NCBI RefSeq assembly: GCF_019209905.1
Contig: NZ_JAHUTM010000001.1
Location: forward strand, 310,001-374,000
DNA: 64,000 bases
Direction of reading: 5' to 3'
Source of the DNA: Corynebacterium sp. TAE3-ERU12
GTDB lineage: Bacteria > Actinomycetota > Actinomycetes > Mycobacteriales > Mycobacteriaceae
Below the pieces are notes generated by a model that searched no databases, had not been told where the DNA came from, and worked only from the letters and a program-made list of their open reading frames with translations. Positions 1 through 14,020 of this stretch are shown piece after piece (the stretch's first letter is position 1; each line of letters opens with the position of its first letter). The position numbers and the translations under genes were made by a program.

Positions 1-54
1 TTGTTCGCAACGCATCGTGATGGACAGCACCGAGGTGGTGTTCCGTCACCGCAC

Positions 55-192
55 ATTCACCGAAGACCGCCGGTTCCCCGCACATCCTTGTGGGGTGAAG
101 GTCCAACGCTGTGTTGGCGGCCCGCGTAGGGGAAGAACGTAGACACGAGATTCTCGCGTCCCGACGCTTTCCGCTGCGCTCGGGGCGTTTTT
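55..192 (+). promoter_or_regulatory. L10-type ribosomal protein leader of rplJ-rplL
   Basis: This non-coding stretch upstream of rplJ contains the sequence ACCGAAGACCGCCGG (about 59-73). It resembles the conserved core of bacterial L10 leaders, the mRNA element that L10(L12)4 binds to repress its own operon. It ends in an attenuator-like hairpin at 160-192. The assignment rests on position and motif resemblance; I did not fold it against a covariance model. Confidence 0.6.
160..192 (+). terminator. Attenuator-like hairpin upstream of rplJ
   Basis: The arm CCCGACGC (160-167) pairs with GCGCTCGGG (176-184) with one bulged base, followed by GCGTTTTT. It sits in the leader 60 bases before the rplJ start, so it most plausibly tunes readthrough into rplJ-rplL rather than ending an upstream gene. 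Confidence 0.55.
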
Positions 193-253
193 GCATGGTA
201 GGGCCTTCTTCGTCGGCGGAATAACCGACACCAGGAAGGAGGCGAGAGTACCC

Positions 254-766
254 ATGGCAGTTAACGAAACCAAGAAGGCCGCTGTTGCGGCCCTGAAGCA
301 GGAGTTCGACGAAGCCAACGCGACCGTGCTGACCGAATACCGCGGCATGTCCGTTGCTGAAATCACTGAGCTGCGTCGTGCACTTGGCTCCGATGTCACG
401 TACTCCGTCGCCAAGAACACCATGATCCGGCTCGCCGCTGCTGAAGCGGGAGTCGAGGGTCTGGACGAGCATCTGACCGGCCCGACTGCTATTGCCTTTA
501 TTAAGGGCGAGCCAGTCGACGCTGCGAAGGCGATGAAGAAGTTCGCCGATGACAATAAGAAGCTCGTCATCAAGGGCGGTCACGTCGACGGTGTGGCTAT
601 TGACGCCGCACAGTTCGGTGCCCTCGCGGAGATGGACAACCGCGAAACCACGCTGGCAAAGCTGGCTGGTGCCTTCAATGGCGTTCTGGCGAACGTCGCC
701 GGCCTGCTCGATGCTCCTACCTCCTCCGTGGCCCGCCTCGCAGCGGCCCTGGAAGAGAAGAAGTAG
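254..766 (+). CDS. rplJ: 50S ribosomal protein L10
   Basis: A 170-residue protein starting MAVNETKKAAV. L10 anchors the L7/L12 dimers to 23S rRNA at the GTPase-associated centre. Length and sequence (an N-terminal RNA-binding domain with the TEYRGMSVAEITELR helix region, and a helical C-terminus that binds L12) fit actinobacterial L10. I chose the ATG at 254 because AGGAAGGAGGCGAG lies just upstream. An in-frame ATG at 194 would add a tail inside the leader hairpin and is unlikely. It is cotranscribed with rplL 75 bases downstream. Confidence 0.96.
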   Translation: MAVNETKKAAVAALKQEFDEANATVLTEYRGMSVAEITELRRALGSDVTYSVAKNTMIRLAAAEAGVEGLDEHLTGPTAIAFIKGEPVDAAKAMKKFADDNKKLVIKGGHVDGVAIDAAQFGALAEMDNRETTLAKLAGAFNGVLANVAGLLDAPTSSVARLAAALEEKK

Positions 767-841
767 TAACTCGGGCCCGGCCCACGCACATCACACATCT
801 GCGGCAACGTTCGCCGCATCATTCTTTACAGGAGAACACTC

Positions 842-1222
842 ATGGCTAAGTACACCACTGATGAACTGCTCGAGGCCTTCAAGGAAATGACCCTCGTTGA
901 GCTCACCGAGTTCAAGAAGGCTTTCGAGGAAGAATTCGACGTCACCGCCGCCGCCCCGGTCGCCGCTGTTGCCGCTGCCGGTGCTGACGCCCCGGCCGCT
1001 GAGGAGAAGGACGAGTTCGACGTCGTTCTCGAAGATGCCGGCGCCAAGAAGATCGGCGTTATTAAGGTCGTCCGCGAGCTCGTCTCCGGCCTGGGCCTGA
1101 AGGAAGCCAAGGAGCTCGTTGAGTCCGCTCCGAAGGCTATCCTCGAGGGCGCTTCCAAGGACGACGCCGAGGCCGCCAAGACCAAGCTCGAAGAGGCCGG
1201 CGCCAAGGTTTCCCTCAAGTAG
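842..1222 (+). CDS. rplL: 50S ribosomal protein L7/L12
   Basis: A 126-residue protein, [13 protein letters not shown], with an N-terminal dimerisation domain, an Ala/Glu-rich flexible hinge (residues about 37-57) and the conserved C-terminal domain ([20 protein letters not shown]). It recruits translational GTPases such as EF-Tu and EF-G, both encoded later in this window. AGGAGA precedes the ATG. A strong hairpin follows the stop codon and closes the rplJ-rplL unit. Confidence 0.97.
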   Translation: MAKYTTDELLEAFKEMTLVELTEFKKAFEEEFDVTAAAPVAAVAAAGADAPAAEEKDEFDVVLEDAGAKKIGVIKVVRELVSGLGLKEAKELVESAPKAILEGASKDDAEAAKTKLEEAGAKVSLK

Positions 1223-1270
1223 GACCTGCCACCTCTGCGGGATGCCCCACGCGGGCACCCCATTGGCTAC

Positions 1271-1314
1271 ACACCCCCGCTGCCACCGGATTTCCGGTCG
1301 TGGCGGGGGTGTTG
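1271..1314 (+). terminator. Terminator after rplL
   Basis: ACACCCCCGC (1271-1280) pairs with the later GCGGGGGTGT, with an inner CCGG stem, followed by a short T-containing run (TTGTGCATT). It lies 48 bases after rplL and separates it from the DUF3068 gene. Confidence 0.75.
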
Positions 1315-1388
1315 TGCATTCAGAAAACGATTCACAGAAATGGCCGGGTATGGTTCGCAAACACCACAAACCCAGCTAGAGTGGCGTC

Positions 1389-2351
1389 ATGCTTTCTCGC
1401 GGTCGTGTGCTCTCCGTCTTGCTCATCGGTATTGGTGTGGCGTTTATCGTCGCGGCCTTCGCTATTCCCCGGGTCATTGATGATGAACCAAAGGTGCCCT
1501 TGAACCTGCAGGACACCACGTTGCAGCTTGTCGCTGAGGACGCGGTGACCGCCAAGGTCGCCCCTGGTGGGGAAGTGGAAGAGGTCACCGGCCCGGTGCG
1601 GCGCCAGTTCCACGCGCAGTTCATTGAGCCTGCCGACGAAAAGACCGTCACCTTACGGGTGGGGGTGTCCATGACTCGGATCACGGATCAGACGACCGCA
1701 GAGGACCCGCTTGATGGCCTGGTTAATGCCAGTGTGTGGACGTACACCATTGACCGGCTCACCGGAGAAGCCACCGGCCCCGCCACGATTAGCGATCAGC
1801 CTTTAGGTGTGCAGCAGGAAGTCGATATGAACGGTAGTTGGGCGAAGTTCCCCGCCAATGTGGAGCAGCGCAACTACCCGGTCTTTGACTACACGCTGAG
1901 GCAGCCCGTTGAGGCTGAGTTTGTGGGCACTGAGGACCGCGAGGGCGTTGAGGTGTTGCATTTCACCCAGACCATTGCCCCCACCGATATCTCGAAGCGC
2001 TATCAGTCGGTGATTACTCAGGGGGAGATTGATGGCACCCCGGTGCATCTGGAGTACTCCGGTACCCGTGACTGGTGGGTGGAGCGCACCTCTGGCCTGG
2101 TCGTCGACCTCGCTGAGGACCTTGATGCCCGGTGGGAAGATGAGGATGGCCAGCGGGTTGCTACCGCGATGAAATTTGATGGCCGGATGCCTCAGACGGC
2201 CTCGACTGCGGCCCTGGAGCAGGCTGCCGATGTTGCTGATACCCCCAACACCAGCGTGTGGGCCATCGTTATTGGTGTCATCGGTGCTATCTTGGCGCTC
2301 GTCGGGCTCTTTGGCGTGCTGCGCCGGGAGTCGGGCGACAACGGTGAATAA
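1389..2351 (+). CDS. DUF3068 (PorA-family) membrane protein
   Basis: A 320-residue protein with an N-terminal hydrophobic anchor (about residues 7-26), a large extracytoplasmic beta-rich domain and a C-terminal membrane segment (about 288-310) ending in a short basic tail. This architecture, and the position between rplL and rpoB, match the DUF3068 proteins of Corynebacteriales. RefSeq sometimes calls these 'porin PorA family', although they are not the short PorA porins. The molecular role is unknown. It has its own short intergenic regions on both sides, so it may be transcribed alone or with rpoB. The start is an ATG 66 bases after the end of the terminator stem. Confidence 0.8.
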   Translation: MLSRGRVLSVLLIGIGVAFIVAAFAIPRVIDDEPKVPLNLQDTTLQLVAEDAVTAKVAPGGEVEEVTGPVRRQFHAQFIEPADEKTVTLRVGVSMTRITDQTTAEDPLDGLVNASVWTYTIDRLTGEATGPATISDQPLGVQQEVDMNGSWAKFPANVEQRNYPVFDYTLRQPVEAEFVGTEDREGVEVLHFTQTIAPTDISKRYQSVITQGEIDGTPVHLEYSGTRDWWVERTSGLVVDLAEDLDARWEDEDGQRVATAMKFDGRMPQTASTAALEQAADVADTPNTSVWAIVIGVIGAILALVGLFGVLRRESGDNGE

Positions 2352-2432
2352 CGCAGTTCGGTTATCCGGCACACCCCGCAGCGCTTTTCGCGTTACCCGT
2401 TGTTGAGCCACTTTTAAGGCCTAGGCAATCGT

Positions 2433-2459
2433 GCCGCTACGTCAAGTAGACATAGCGGC
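2433..2459 (+). terminator. Hairpin between the DUF3068 gene and rpoB
   Basis: GCCGCTA (2433-2439) pairs with TAGCGGC (2453-2459), followed by GTCTTTG. It is a weak terminator or leader structure that separates the DUF3068 gene from rpoB. Confidence 0.4.
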
Positions 2460-2481
2460 GTCTTTGCTATAGCATTGTCCG

Positions 2482-2510
2482 TTGCGCTGGAATTAGGTGT
2501 GCCGTAGTGT
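2482..2510 (+). promoter_or_regulatory. Candidate sigma-A promoter of rpoB
   Basis: TTGCGC (2482-2487) and TAGTGT (2505-2510) are separated by 17 bases, which is acceptable sigma-A geometry. The site is about 160 bases upstream of the rpoB start. It is a visual match only; other promoters in the 2352-2672 gap are possible. Confidence 0.3.
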
Positions 2511-2672
2511 CTCTTGATCCGTTAATTCGGATGGTTTCGCCATGTGTCTGTATGGCCATGGTTAGCTGCGCACGCTGATTCAATTCCTGCTTACTCAACG
2601 CTTAAACCCAGCGGAACGGGGCGTCGCACGCGACGTCATTTGCTTCCGCGTGAGGTGCTGGAAGGACGCATC

Positions 2673-5600
2673 TTGGCAGTCTCCCGCCAGACCAAGGCAG
2701 TGACCCCAATCCCCGGAGCTTCGAAGAGGTACTCGTTCGCAAAGATTAGCGAACCTATCTCCGTTCCGGGGTTGCTCGATCTTCAGCGCGAATCTTTCGC
2801 GTGGCTCATCGGCACCCCTGATTGGCGCGCCCGTCGCGCCGCCGAACTGGGCGACGAGGCCCAGGTAACCAGTGGTCTCGAAGACATCCTCGAAGAGCTG
2901 TCCCCAATTGAGGACTACTCCCAGAAGATGTCCCTGACCCTGTCCGACCCCTGGTTCGACTCCGTGAAGAACACGGTGGACGAATGCAAGGACAAGGACA
3001 TCAACTACGCGGCGCCGCTGTACGTCACCGCTGAGTTCACCAACCGCGAAACCGGTGAGATCAAGAGCCAGACCGTCTTCATCGGCGACTTCCCGATGAT
3101 GACCGAGAAGGGCACCTTCATCGTCAACGGCACCGAGCGTGTCGTTGTTTCGCAGCTGGTGCGTTCCCCGGGTGTCTACTTCGACGAGACGATGGACAAG
3201 TCCACCGAGCGCCCGCTGCACTCGGTGAAGATCATCCCGTCGCGTGGTGCGTGGCTCGAGTTCGACGTCGACAAGCGGGACACCGTCGGCGTGCGTATCG
3301 ACCGTAAGCGCCGTCAGCCGGTCACCGTGCTGCTGAAGGCCCTGGGTTGGACCGCTGAAGAGATCCGCGAGCGTTTCTCCGACTCCGAGATCATGATGGC
3401 CACCCTCGAAAACGATGGTGTGGCCAATACCGATGAGGCCCTGCTGGAGATCTACCGCAAGCAGCGCCCCGGTGAGCCGCCGACGCGCGAGTCCGCGCTG
3501 GCCCTGCTGGAGAACAACTTCTTCAAGGCCAAGCGCTACGACCTAGCCAAGGTCGGCCGCTACAAGGTCAACCGCAAGCTGGGTCTCGACCCGGCCGGTA
3601 AGGAGATGACCCTCACCGAGCAGGACATCGCCACCACTATTGAGTACCTGGTCCGCCTGCACGCAGGTGATAAGACCATGACCAGCCCGGACGGCAAGGA
3701 AGTTCCCGTCGAGGTCGACGATATCGACCACTTCGGCAACCGCCGTCTGCGCACCGTCGGTGAGCTGATCCAGAACCAGGTCCGCGTTGGCCTGTCTCGT
3801 ATGGAGCGCGTCGTCCGCGAGCGGATGACCACCCAGGATGTTGAATCCATCCAGCCGACCACGCTGATTAACGTGCGCCCGGTCTCCGCTGCCATCCGCG
3901 AGTTCTTCGGTACCTCGCAGCTGTCGCAGTTCATGGACCAGAACAACTCCCTGTCTGGCCTGACCCACAAGCGCCGCCTGTCTGCGCTGGGCCCCGGCGG
4001 CCTGTCGCGTGAGCGCGCCGGCCTTGAGGTCCGCGACGTGCACCCGTCCCACTACGGCCGTATGTGCCCGATTGAGACCCCTGAGGGCCCGAATATTGGT
4101 CTGATTGGTTCGCTGTCGGTCTACGCCCGCGTGAACCCCTTCGGTTTCATCGAAACCCCCTACCGCCGCGTTGTTGACGGTGTGGTCACCGATGAGGTCG
4201 ACTACCTCACCGCCGATGAAGAGGACCGCTACGTGGTCGCCCAGGCGAATTCGCCGGTCGGCCCCGATGGTCGCTTCACCGACGAGACCCTGCCGGTGCG
4301 CATTAAGGGCGGCGACGTCGAGGTCGTCAAGGCCTCCACCGTTGACTACATGGACGTCTCCCCGCGCCAGATGGTGTCGGTGGCTACCGCCATGATTCCG
4401 TTCCTTGAGCACGACGACGCTAACCGTGCCCTGATGGGTGCGAATATGCAGCGTCAGGCTGTGCCGCTGTTGCGTGCCGAGGCTCCCTATGTCGGTACCG
4501 GCATGGAGCAGCGCGCCGCATACGACGCCGGCGATGTCATCATCGCCCCGGTCGATGGCGTGGTCGAGACTGTGTCCGCTGACTTCATGACCATCATGGA
4601 TGATGAGGGCGGCCGCCATACCTTCATGCTGCGCAAGTTCGAGCGCACCAACCAGGGAACCTGCTATAACCAGCGTCCCCTGGTGAATATGGGTGACCGT
4701 GTCGAGGCTGGCCAGGTGCTTGCCGACGGCCCGGGCACCTCCAATGGTGAGATGGCTCTGGGTAAGAACCTGCTCGTGGCATTCATGCCGTGGGAAGGCC
4801 ACAACTACGAGGACGCCATCATCCTCAACCAGCGCATGGTTGAAGATGACATCCTCACCTCGATTCATATCGAGGAGCACGAGATTGATGCTCGTGACAC
4901 GAAGTTGGGCCCTGAGGAAATCACCCGCGAAATCCCCAACGTCGGCGAGGACATGCTCCGTGACCTCGACGACCGCGGCATTGTGCGCATCGGCGCCGAT
5001 GTGCGCGACGGCGATATCCTCGTCGGCAAGGTCACCCCGAAGGGTGAAACCGAGCTGACCCCGGAGGAGCGCCTGCTGCGCGCCATCTTCGGTGAGAAGT
5101 CCCGCGAGGTGCGTGACACCTCCATGCGTGTCCCGCACGGTGAGTCCGGCAAGGTCATTGGCGTGCGCGTGTTCTCTCGCGATGATGACGACGATCTGGC
5201 ACCTGGTGTCAACGAGATGATTCGCGTCTACGTTGCCCAGAAGCGCAAGATCCAGGACGGCGACAAGATGGCCGGCCGCCACGGCAATAAGGGCGTTATC
5301 GGCAAGATCCTGCCGCAGGAAGATATGCCCTTCCTGCCGGACGGCACCCCGGTCGACATCATCCTGAACACCCACGGTGTGCCGCGTCGTATGAATATCG
5401 GCCAGGTCCTCGAGGTCCACCTCGGCTGGTTGGCTAAGGCCGGTTGGTCCATCGAAGGAGATCCGGAGTGGGCTTCCCGCCTGCCGCAGGAGCTGCACGA
5501 TGTGCCGGCTAATTCGCTGGTGTCCACCCCGGTATTCGACGGTGCGGAGAACGCAGAGCTTGCTGGCCTGCTGGATTCCTCCCGCCCGAACCGCGATGGT

Positions 5601-6140
5601 GAGGTGCTCGTCGATAAGGACGGCAAGGCCGAACTGTTCGACGGCCGCTCCGGCGAGAAGTTCCCCTTCCCGGTGTCTGTTGGCTACATGTACATGCTGA
5701 AGCTGCACCACCTGGTTGATGAGAAGATTCACGCCCGCTCCACCGGCCCGTACTCGATGATTACGCAGCAGCCGCTGGGCGGTAAGGCCCAGTTCGGTGG
5801 CCAGCGCTTCGGTGAGATGGAGGTCTGGGCCATGCAGGCCTATGGCGCCGCCTACACCCTGCAGGAGCTGCTGACCATCAAGTCTGACGACGTCGTCGGC
5901 CGTGTGAAGGTCTATGAGGCAATCGTCAAGGGCGATAACATCCCGGACCCGGGTATACCTGAGTCCTTCAAGGTGCTGCTCAAGGAGCTGCAGTCGCTGT
6001 GCCTGAACGTCGAGGTGCTATCCGCAGACGGCGTCCCGGTGGAACTTGGTACCACCGACGACGAAGAGCTGGATCACGCCACGGCTTCCCTGGGCATCAA
6101 CCTGTCCCGCGATGAGCGGACCGACGCCGACTCCGCCTAA
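2673..6140 (+). CDS. rpoB: DNA-directed RNA polymerase subunit beta
   Basis: About 1155 residues, the catalytic beta subunit. Family sequence is clear throughout ([67 protein letters not shown]). The rifampicin region reads [20 protein letters not shown] then [13 protein letters not shown], which is the susceptible form. Start choice: TTG at 2673 has GGAAGGA six bases upstream. Family annotations often begin at an equivalent of GTG 2655 ([12 protein letters not shown]), six codons earlier, but no Shine-Dalgarno is visible there. The frame stays open back to 2544. rpoC follows in the same transcription unit. Confidence 0.97.
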   Translation: MAVSRQTKAVTPIPGASKRYSFAKISEPISVPGLLDLQRESFAWLIGTPDWRARRAAELGDEAQVTSGLEDILEELSPIEDYSQKMSLTLSDPWFDSVKNTVDECKDKDINYAAPLYVTAEFTNRETGEIKSQTVFIGDFPMMTEKGTFIVNGTERVVVSQLVRSPGVYFDETMDKSTERPLHSVKIIPSRGAWLEFDVDKRDTVGVRIDRKRRQPVTVLLKALGWTAEEIRERFSDSEIMMATLENDGVANTDEALLEIYRKQRPGEPPTRESALALLENNFFKAKRYDLAKVGRYKVNRKLGLDPAGKEMTLTEQDIATTIEYLVRLHAGDKTMTSPDGKEVPVEVDDIDHFGNRRLRTVGELIQNQVRVGLSRMERVVRERMTTQDVESIQPTTLINVRPVSAAIREFFGTSQLSQFMDQNNSLSGLTHKRRLSALGPGGLSRERAGLEVRDVHPSHYGRMCPIETPEGPNIGLIGSLSVYARVNPFGFIETPYRRVVDGVVTDEVDYLTADEEDRYVVAQANSPVGPDGRFTDETLPVRIKGGDVEVVKASTVDYMDVSPRQMVSVATAMIPFLEHDDANRALMGANMQRQAVPLLRAEAPYVGTGMEQRAAYDAGDVIIAPVDGVVETVSADFMTIMDDEGGRHTFMLRKFERTNQGTCYNQRPLVNMGDRVEAGQVLADGPGTSNGEMALGKNLLVAFMPWEGHNYEDAIILNQRMVEDDILTSIHIEEHEIDARDTKLGPEEITREIPNVGEDMLRDLDDRGIVRIGADVRDGDILVGKVTPKGETELTPEERLLRAIFGEKSREVRDTSMRVPHGESGKVIGVRVFSRDDDDDLAPGVNEMIRVYVAQKRKIQDGDKMAGRHGNKGVIGKILPQEDMPFLPDGTPVDIILNTHGVPRRMNIGQVLEVHLGWLAKAGWSIEGDPEWASRLPQELHDVPANSLVSTPVFDGAENAELAGLLDSSRPNRDGEVLVDKDGKAELFDGRSGEKFPFPVSVGYMYMLKLHHLVDEKIHARSTGPYSMITQQPLGGKAQFGGQRFGEMEVWAMQAYGAAYTLQELLTIKSDDVVGRVKVYEAIVKGDNIPDPGIPESFKVLLKELQSLCLNVEVLSADGVPVELGTTDDEELDHATASLGINLSRDERTDADSA

Positions 6141-6273
6141 CCGGGCAGAGTTCGGCGCGGTCAGCCGACGCGCTACAGCACAAAGCACACAAACACAGTC
6201 ACGCACGAACGCACGACATCATCCCCCGCACGAAAAGCAATAATTATTGCCGCGGGGGGAAAGGGATATTCAG

Positions 6274-10236
<3,963 letters not shown>

Positions 10237-10253
10237 GCCTAGCGCCTAAGCAC

Positions 10254-10299
10254 AAAAAATCCGGCCCCGCCTCAACTATCGAGGCAGGGCCGGATTTTT
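10254..10299. terminator. Bidirectional terminator after rpoC
   Basis: AAAAATCCGGCCCCGCCTC pairs almost perfectly with GAGGCAGGGCCGGATTTTT across a 7-base loop. Runs of A on one side and T on the other let it serve both rpoC and the convergent minus-strand gene ending at 10318. Confidence 0.92.
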
Positions 10300-10317
10300 G
10301 TTATGCGGGATAAGTGC

Positions 10318-10998
10318 TTAACGACGGGCCGGGCGGCGCACAATATCCACCCCGCCCAGCACCGCCCAACCAGTAAACCGAATCAGCGGCGCATCTGAGG
10401 CCACCTCACACATAGGCCGCGCCCCCGCCTGATCCGAACAATCGAACCCCCCGAACAACCCGACACCGTCCATCGCGATCCGCACATCATCGGGAACAAT
10501 AATGTCCGCCCCGCCCATCACGGCGACCACATTGACCGTGGTCTCCTGGGCCTCCAGGCTCACATTGGTGAGATCAAGATCCACGCCACCAAACAGTGTG
10601 CACGCCGTGTGCTTCCTCGGCAGGTTCCACGACGCGGTGCGCTCCGCCCCAGAAAAAAACGCGACGGTGGTCGTCGGGCCGAAATTTTCCCCAGTCACCG
10701 GCAGCGAAGCAGCGGCTTGCGACTGCACCGGGAAAGTCGGCGTCGCCCGCAACGCCACCCTGTCCGAGTAGGCCGCCGTGCCCGGGCTGAGCAGGCGATC
10801 CGGGTCGGCGTGGACGTCGGCAAGCAAGTCAGTGAGATCAGAAACCGTAACTGAGGCGGTCACCTCCGCGCTGCGCTGCTCGAACTCCTCCATCGTGAGC
10901 TGGCCGCGGGCGTAGGCCTGGGCTAATTCATCAAGCACAATGCTGCGCTGATCATCGCTCGCGCGCAGCGGGCGACTCTTGCCGTCATCAGTAGCCAT
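10318..10998 (-). CDS. DUF1707 / LiaF-like C-terminal domain protein
   Basis: A 226-residue protein. The N-terminal 60 residues (RASDDQRSIVLDELAQAYARGQL then TMEEFEQRS) are the DUF1707/SHOCT-like module common in Actinobacteria. The C-terminal part (about 140-226), with glycine-rich strands such as TLFGGVDLDLT and VVAVMGGADIIVP, resembles the cell-wall-active antibiotics response domain of LiaF/VraT proteins. No clear membrane helix is seen, so it may be cytoplasmic or peripheral. The start is the ATG at 10996-10998; the open frame continues upstream without a plausible start. A role in envelope stress is inferred from the family only. It carries one copy of CTTGCCGACG (complement, 10815-10825). 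Confidence 0.8.
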   Translation of the reverse strand: MATDDGKSRPLRASDDQRSIVLDELAQAYARGQLTMEEFEQRSAEVTASVTVSDLTDLLADVHADPDRLLSPGTAAYSDRVALRATPTFPVQSQAAASLPVTGENFGPTTTVAFFSGAERTASWNLPRKHTACTLFGGVDLDLTNVSLEAQETTVNVVAVMGGADIIVPDDVRIAMDGVGLFGGFDCSDQAGARPMCEVASDAPLIRFTGWAVLGGVDIVRRPARR

Positions 10999-11127
10999 AC
11001 CTCTAGCGTAGTTCAGTAGCAGCAGCACAGCCCCGGTGCGAGGGAAATCACGGCTGGGCAGGCGCTGGTCACATACCCTTAAACCCAAAGCTGCGAATAG
11101 CGGACGCCGATTGTGAAGGAGGCCCAG

Positions 11128-11553
11128 GTGGCAGAGTTTGGTGAGCCCGCACAGCCGGAAAGTTTCTCCCGCTTCGCCGACGCCGACGCAGGCGCAGGCC
11201 GCAGTAGTGCGCCATTGCAGGTCATAACCGGGCCGTGGCATTGGGTCAGCGCAGCCATAGTCAGCGCCGCGATCGGTGTGTGCCTGGGGGCGGCCGCGCC
11301 GATGGTCGCCACCGCCACCGATTCCCTGTGGGCCGTACTGGCGTTGACCGGGTGGATACTTGCTGGTGTGGTGACGTTTGTGCTCGTTGGTGTGCACACC
11401 ATCGCCGACACCCAACGCCAAGCCGCCGGCCCCTACCTGTCGACCCCAGCCCAAGAATGGTTGTACCGGGTAGCGATTGTGGTGGGGCTGGCCGGTGTGG
11501 TGCTCACCGCCATCGAGATCGCCATGTGGGCAGCAAAGACAGGGGTGCTGTAA
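11128..11553 (+). CDS. Small multi-pass membrane protein, first gene of the tubulin-like/GTPase operon
   Basis: A 141-residue protein with a hydrophilic N-terminus of about 38 residues, then three hydrophobic segments (WVSAAIVSAAIGVCLGAAA, LWAVLALTGWILAGVVTFVL, VAIVVGLAGVVLTAIEIAM). I do not recognise a family. The start is GTG 11128 because AAGGAGG ends five bases before it; GTG 11113 is in frame but lacks such a site. Its stop overlaps the start of the next gene (TAATG), so the two are translationally coupled. It probably forms a membrane component of the complex made by the following genes. Confidence 0.7.
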   Translation: MAEFGEPAQPESFSRFADADAGAGRSSAPLQVITGPWHWVSAAIVSAAIGVCLGAAAPMVATATDSLWAVLALTGWILAGVVTFVLVGVHTIADTQRQAAGPYLSTPAQEWLYRVAIVVGLAGVVLTAIEIAMWAAKTGVL

Positions 11554-13973
11554 TGCTGAAGCGCACTGCACGGCGCGTACTGGCGCTAGCGGCCACCGGA
11601 GTCCTGGTCGGCGCGATAACTGCTGGTGGGGCGAGCGCCCAGCCCGCCCCCAATGATGCCCCAGAGGCTTTCGCTGGGTGTATCGCCGGTGCCCATGCCG
11701 CAGACATTCTCATCGTCATGGACGAATCCGAATCCCTGGTCGGCTTCGCTGGGGAACAAGCCACCGACCCATCAGCGGTGCGGGTGAAGGCGGCCACCGA
11801 CTTCGCTCACCATATGGCCGCCCACGCAGCGGCCACCGGGGCCGATATCTCCGTCGCCATTGCCGGGTTCGCCGATGATTACCGCACCCACAGTGGCTGG
11901 ACGACGCTGCGCCACACAGACCAAGGCAGCAATATCGACGCTGCTATCGCGGAATTCACCGAGCGCACCGACGGTTCATACACCAACTACGAAGCAGGCC
12001 TAGCCGGGGCTTTCCGGGACCTATCCCAACGACCCAGCACCTGCCGGGCGGTGCTGTTTTTCTCCGACGGCCAACCCACCGCCAGCAGCTACGGCCAGCC
12101 CATGGAACCGGTCTGCGCAGCCGACGGGCCGGTGGCCAAACTGCGCTCCAGCGGCATTCGGGTATTCACCATCGGGCTGGGCCCGGACACCGCAGAAACC
12201 ATGCAACCCATCGCAGCGGGGCAGTGCTCTGCTGAGGCCCCTAATGGTGTGCACCTGCAGGCCGATGAGCCCGCCGCGCTCTACGCCGCTTTTCGCCGCA
12301 TGATCCCCAACGGCGCCCATGATGTCCGCGATGGTGGGCCCGCCACCGACCCGTACCGGTTCACCCTCGACGAATCGACCCAGCCGGTGCGCCTATCCGT
12401 CCAACCGGACCGCACCATCGCCATGGGTGCGCTCATTCCGACGCTCACCCCGCCCGGTGGGCAACCAGTAGACCTTGCCGACGGTGCCCAGCGCATCGCA
12501 GGCGCTGAGGTCACTGTGCAGCGCAATGCTGAGGTGCCCGGCATGGTGGATGCTGACCTGCGCCGCGCCGCCGATGGGGAGTGGGCAGGGCAGTGGAGCT
12601 TCGGCTACCGCATTGCCGACGCTAGTGCTGAGCAGATGACCTACCGGGCGGTGCTGACCGTCATCCCGGGTCTTTCCCTGGTTGTGCCCGGTGCGGAAGA
12701 CACCGAGACCATGAGCGTGTCGAGTAGCGATTCCCTCCCCGTGGAGGTCCGCGACCCCGACGGGCAGGTACGCGCCTTTGCTGGGCAAGCCCGCCTGGAT
12801 GCGGTGCTGCGCCCAGATGACGGTTCCGCACCGGTCGATATCGCCCGTGGGGTAGACCTGCGCTCAGGTGCTGGCGAAGTCGAGTTCAGCAGTATCGACG
12901 GCCGGGCGGCCGGGGTGCTCGAACTGAGCTTATTCATCACCACCGCCGGAGGTGAAGGTGTGCCTGGCACTGCCCTGAAGCCGCTGACTTTTAGAAAACC
13001 TATCTCGGTGGCACCAGCTACTGCGCCGAAACTTCCTGGCTCGGTTGTGTTGGAGATGACCGGAGTAGAGGCCAGTACGCCCATCGAGTTCACCGGCCCC
13101 GGTGCGGTGTGGATCGACGATGGGGAATTCAGCGTCGGTGATGCCGTGGTGAACTACACCTCCGACCATGACGCAGCCGCCCCGCTCACCCTCGGCCCCG
13201 GGGAAACCGGCACCATCATTGTGCGTACCAGCACTGCTGATCCCATCGACCGGGTGATAGCTGACTCCGCGCTTGAGGTCACCGCCCAGGACTCCGAATC
13301 CGGGGCGACCGAGGTCGTCCAGCTGCCGCTGCGTGGTTCGCTCAGCGCGCCCATCAACACCACTGTCTTCGGGATCGCCTTAGTTGGTGCCCTGGTGCTG
13401 GCGCTGGCCATCCCGCTGGTGGTGCTCTACGCCATGAAATACCTCGCTGGCCGGATTCCGCGCAGCCCGGGCGTGCTGGCGCTGCGCATCCCAGTGCGTC
13501 GGCACGCCGGAGAATTAGTGCGCACCGATACTGGGGGAGTCTTCACCGTCGACTTCGATGAGGTGGTGCGCGCCCCACGCACCACCAGCACCGGCCGGTC
13601 CATTAACCTTGCCGGCACCCAGGTGCGGGTGCGTGGCGGGCTGAACCCGCTGCGCCCGCCGATGGCAGTAGCCGAGCACACCCCGTCTATTGCCGATGAT
13701 GGTGCCCGGCATGCCGGTGCTGCCCAGTTGCCGCTGGCGGTACACAACCACTGGTTCGTTCTGCCTGGGGAAGTGGTGGTGGCAGTGGATGAGCGAATCC
13801 GGCGCGAGGCGCTAGCCGCTATCGTCGCCGATATCCGTGCCCACGCCCCGCAGCGTCTGGAAACGATCGGCGACAAAGCCACGCAGGCCCCTGAACCCAC
13901 CGCCCCGGCCAGGCGCACCGGTGGTTTCGTTGACAATGGGCCCAACCCGTTCGGCGATTCTGGTCGTCGCTAG
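11553..13973 (+). CDS. Secreted, membrane-anchored vWA-domain protein
   Basis: An 806-residue protein. A Sec signal peptide (residues 1-29, cleavage after AGGASA) leads into a von Willebrand A domain whose metal-binding MIDAS reads DESES near residue 57. This is followed by about 350 residues of beta-rich extracytoplasmic sequence, one membrane helix (about 604-628, FGIALVGALVLALAIPLVVL), and a cytoplasmic tail of about 175 residues with a basic start. The topology suggests a surface sensor or adhesion domain coupled to cytoplasmic partners. The ATG at 11553 overlaps the previous stop. The next gene encodes the tubulin-like protein. The family-level vWA assignment is firm; the ligand is unknown. 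Confidence 0.8.
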   Translation: MLKRTARRVLALAATGVLVGAITAGGASAQPAPNDAPEAFAGCIAGAHAADILIVMDESESLVGFAGEQATDPSAVRVKAATDFAHHMAAHAAATGADISVAIAGFADDYRTHSGWTTLRHTDQGSNIDAAIAEFTERTDGSYTNYEAGLAGAFRDLSQRPSTCRAVLFFSDGQPTASSYGQPMEPVCAADGPVAKLRSSGIRVFTIGLGPDTAETMQPIAAGQCSAEAPNGVHLQADEPAALYAAFRRMIPNGAHDVRDGGPATDPYRFTLDESTQPVRLSVQPDRTIAMGALIPTLTPPGGQPVDLADGAQRIAGAEVTVQRNAEVPGMVDADLRRAADGEWAGQWSFGYRIADASAEQMTYRAVLTVIPGLSLVVPGAEDTETMSVSSSDSLPVEVRDPDGQVRAFAGQARLDAVLRPDDGSAPVDIARGVDLRSGAGEVEFSSIDGRAAGVLELSLFITTAGGEGVPGTALKPLTFRKPISVAPATAPKLPGSVVLEMTGVEASTPIEFTGPGAVWIDDGEFSVGDAVVNYTSDHDAAAPLTLGPGETGTIIVRTSTADPIDRVIADSALEVTAQDSESGATEVVQLPLRGSLSAPINTTVFGIALVGALVLALAIPLVVLYAMKYLAGRIPRSPGVLALRIPVRRHAGELVRTDTGGVFTVDFDEVVRAPRTTSTGRSINLAGTQVRVRGGLNPLRPPMAVAEHTPSIADDGARHAGAAQLPLAVHNHWFVLPGEVVVAVDERIRREALAAIVADIRAHAPQRLETIGDKATQAPEPTAPARRTGGFVDNGPNPFGDSGRR

Positions 13974-14020
13974 GCCCACGTCGGTGCCAAGCTGTAGGCA
14001 AACCCAAGGAAGGGACAATC

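Noticed and set aside
2544-2672. Extension of rpoB to the ATG at 2544
   Set aside because: The extra residues do not resemble beta subunits, and the candidate promoter lies only 34 bases upstream; the TTG or GTG starts near 2655-2673 fit the family.
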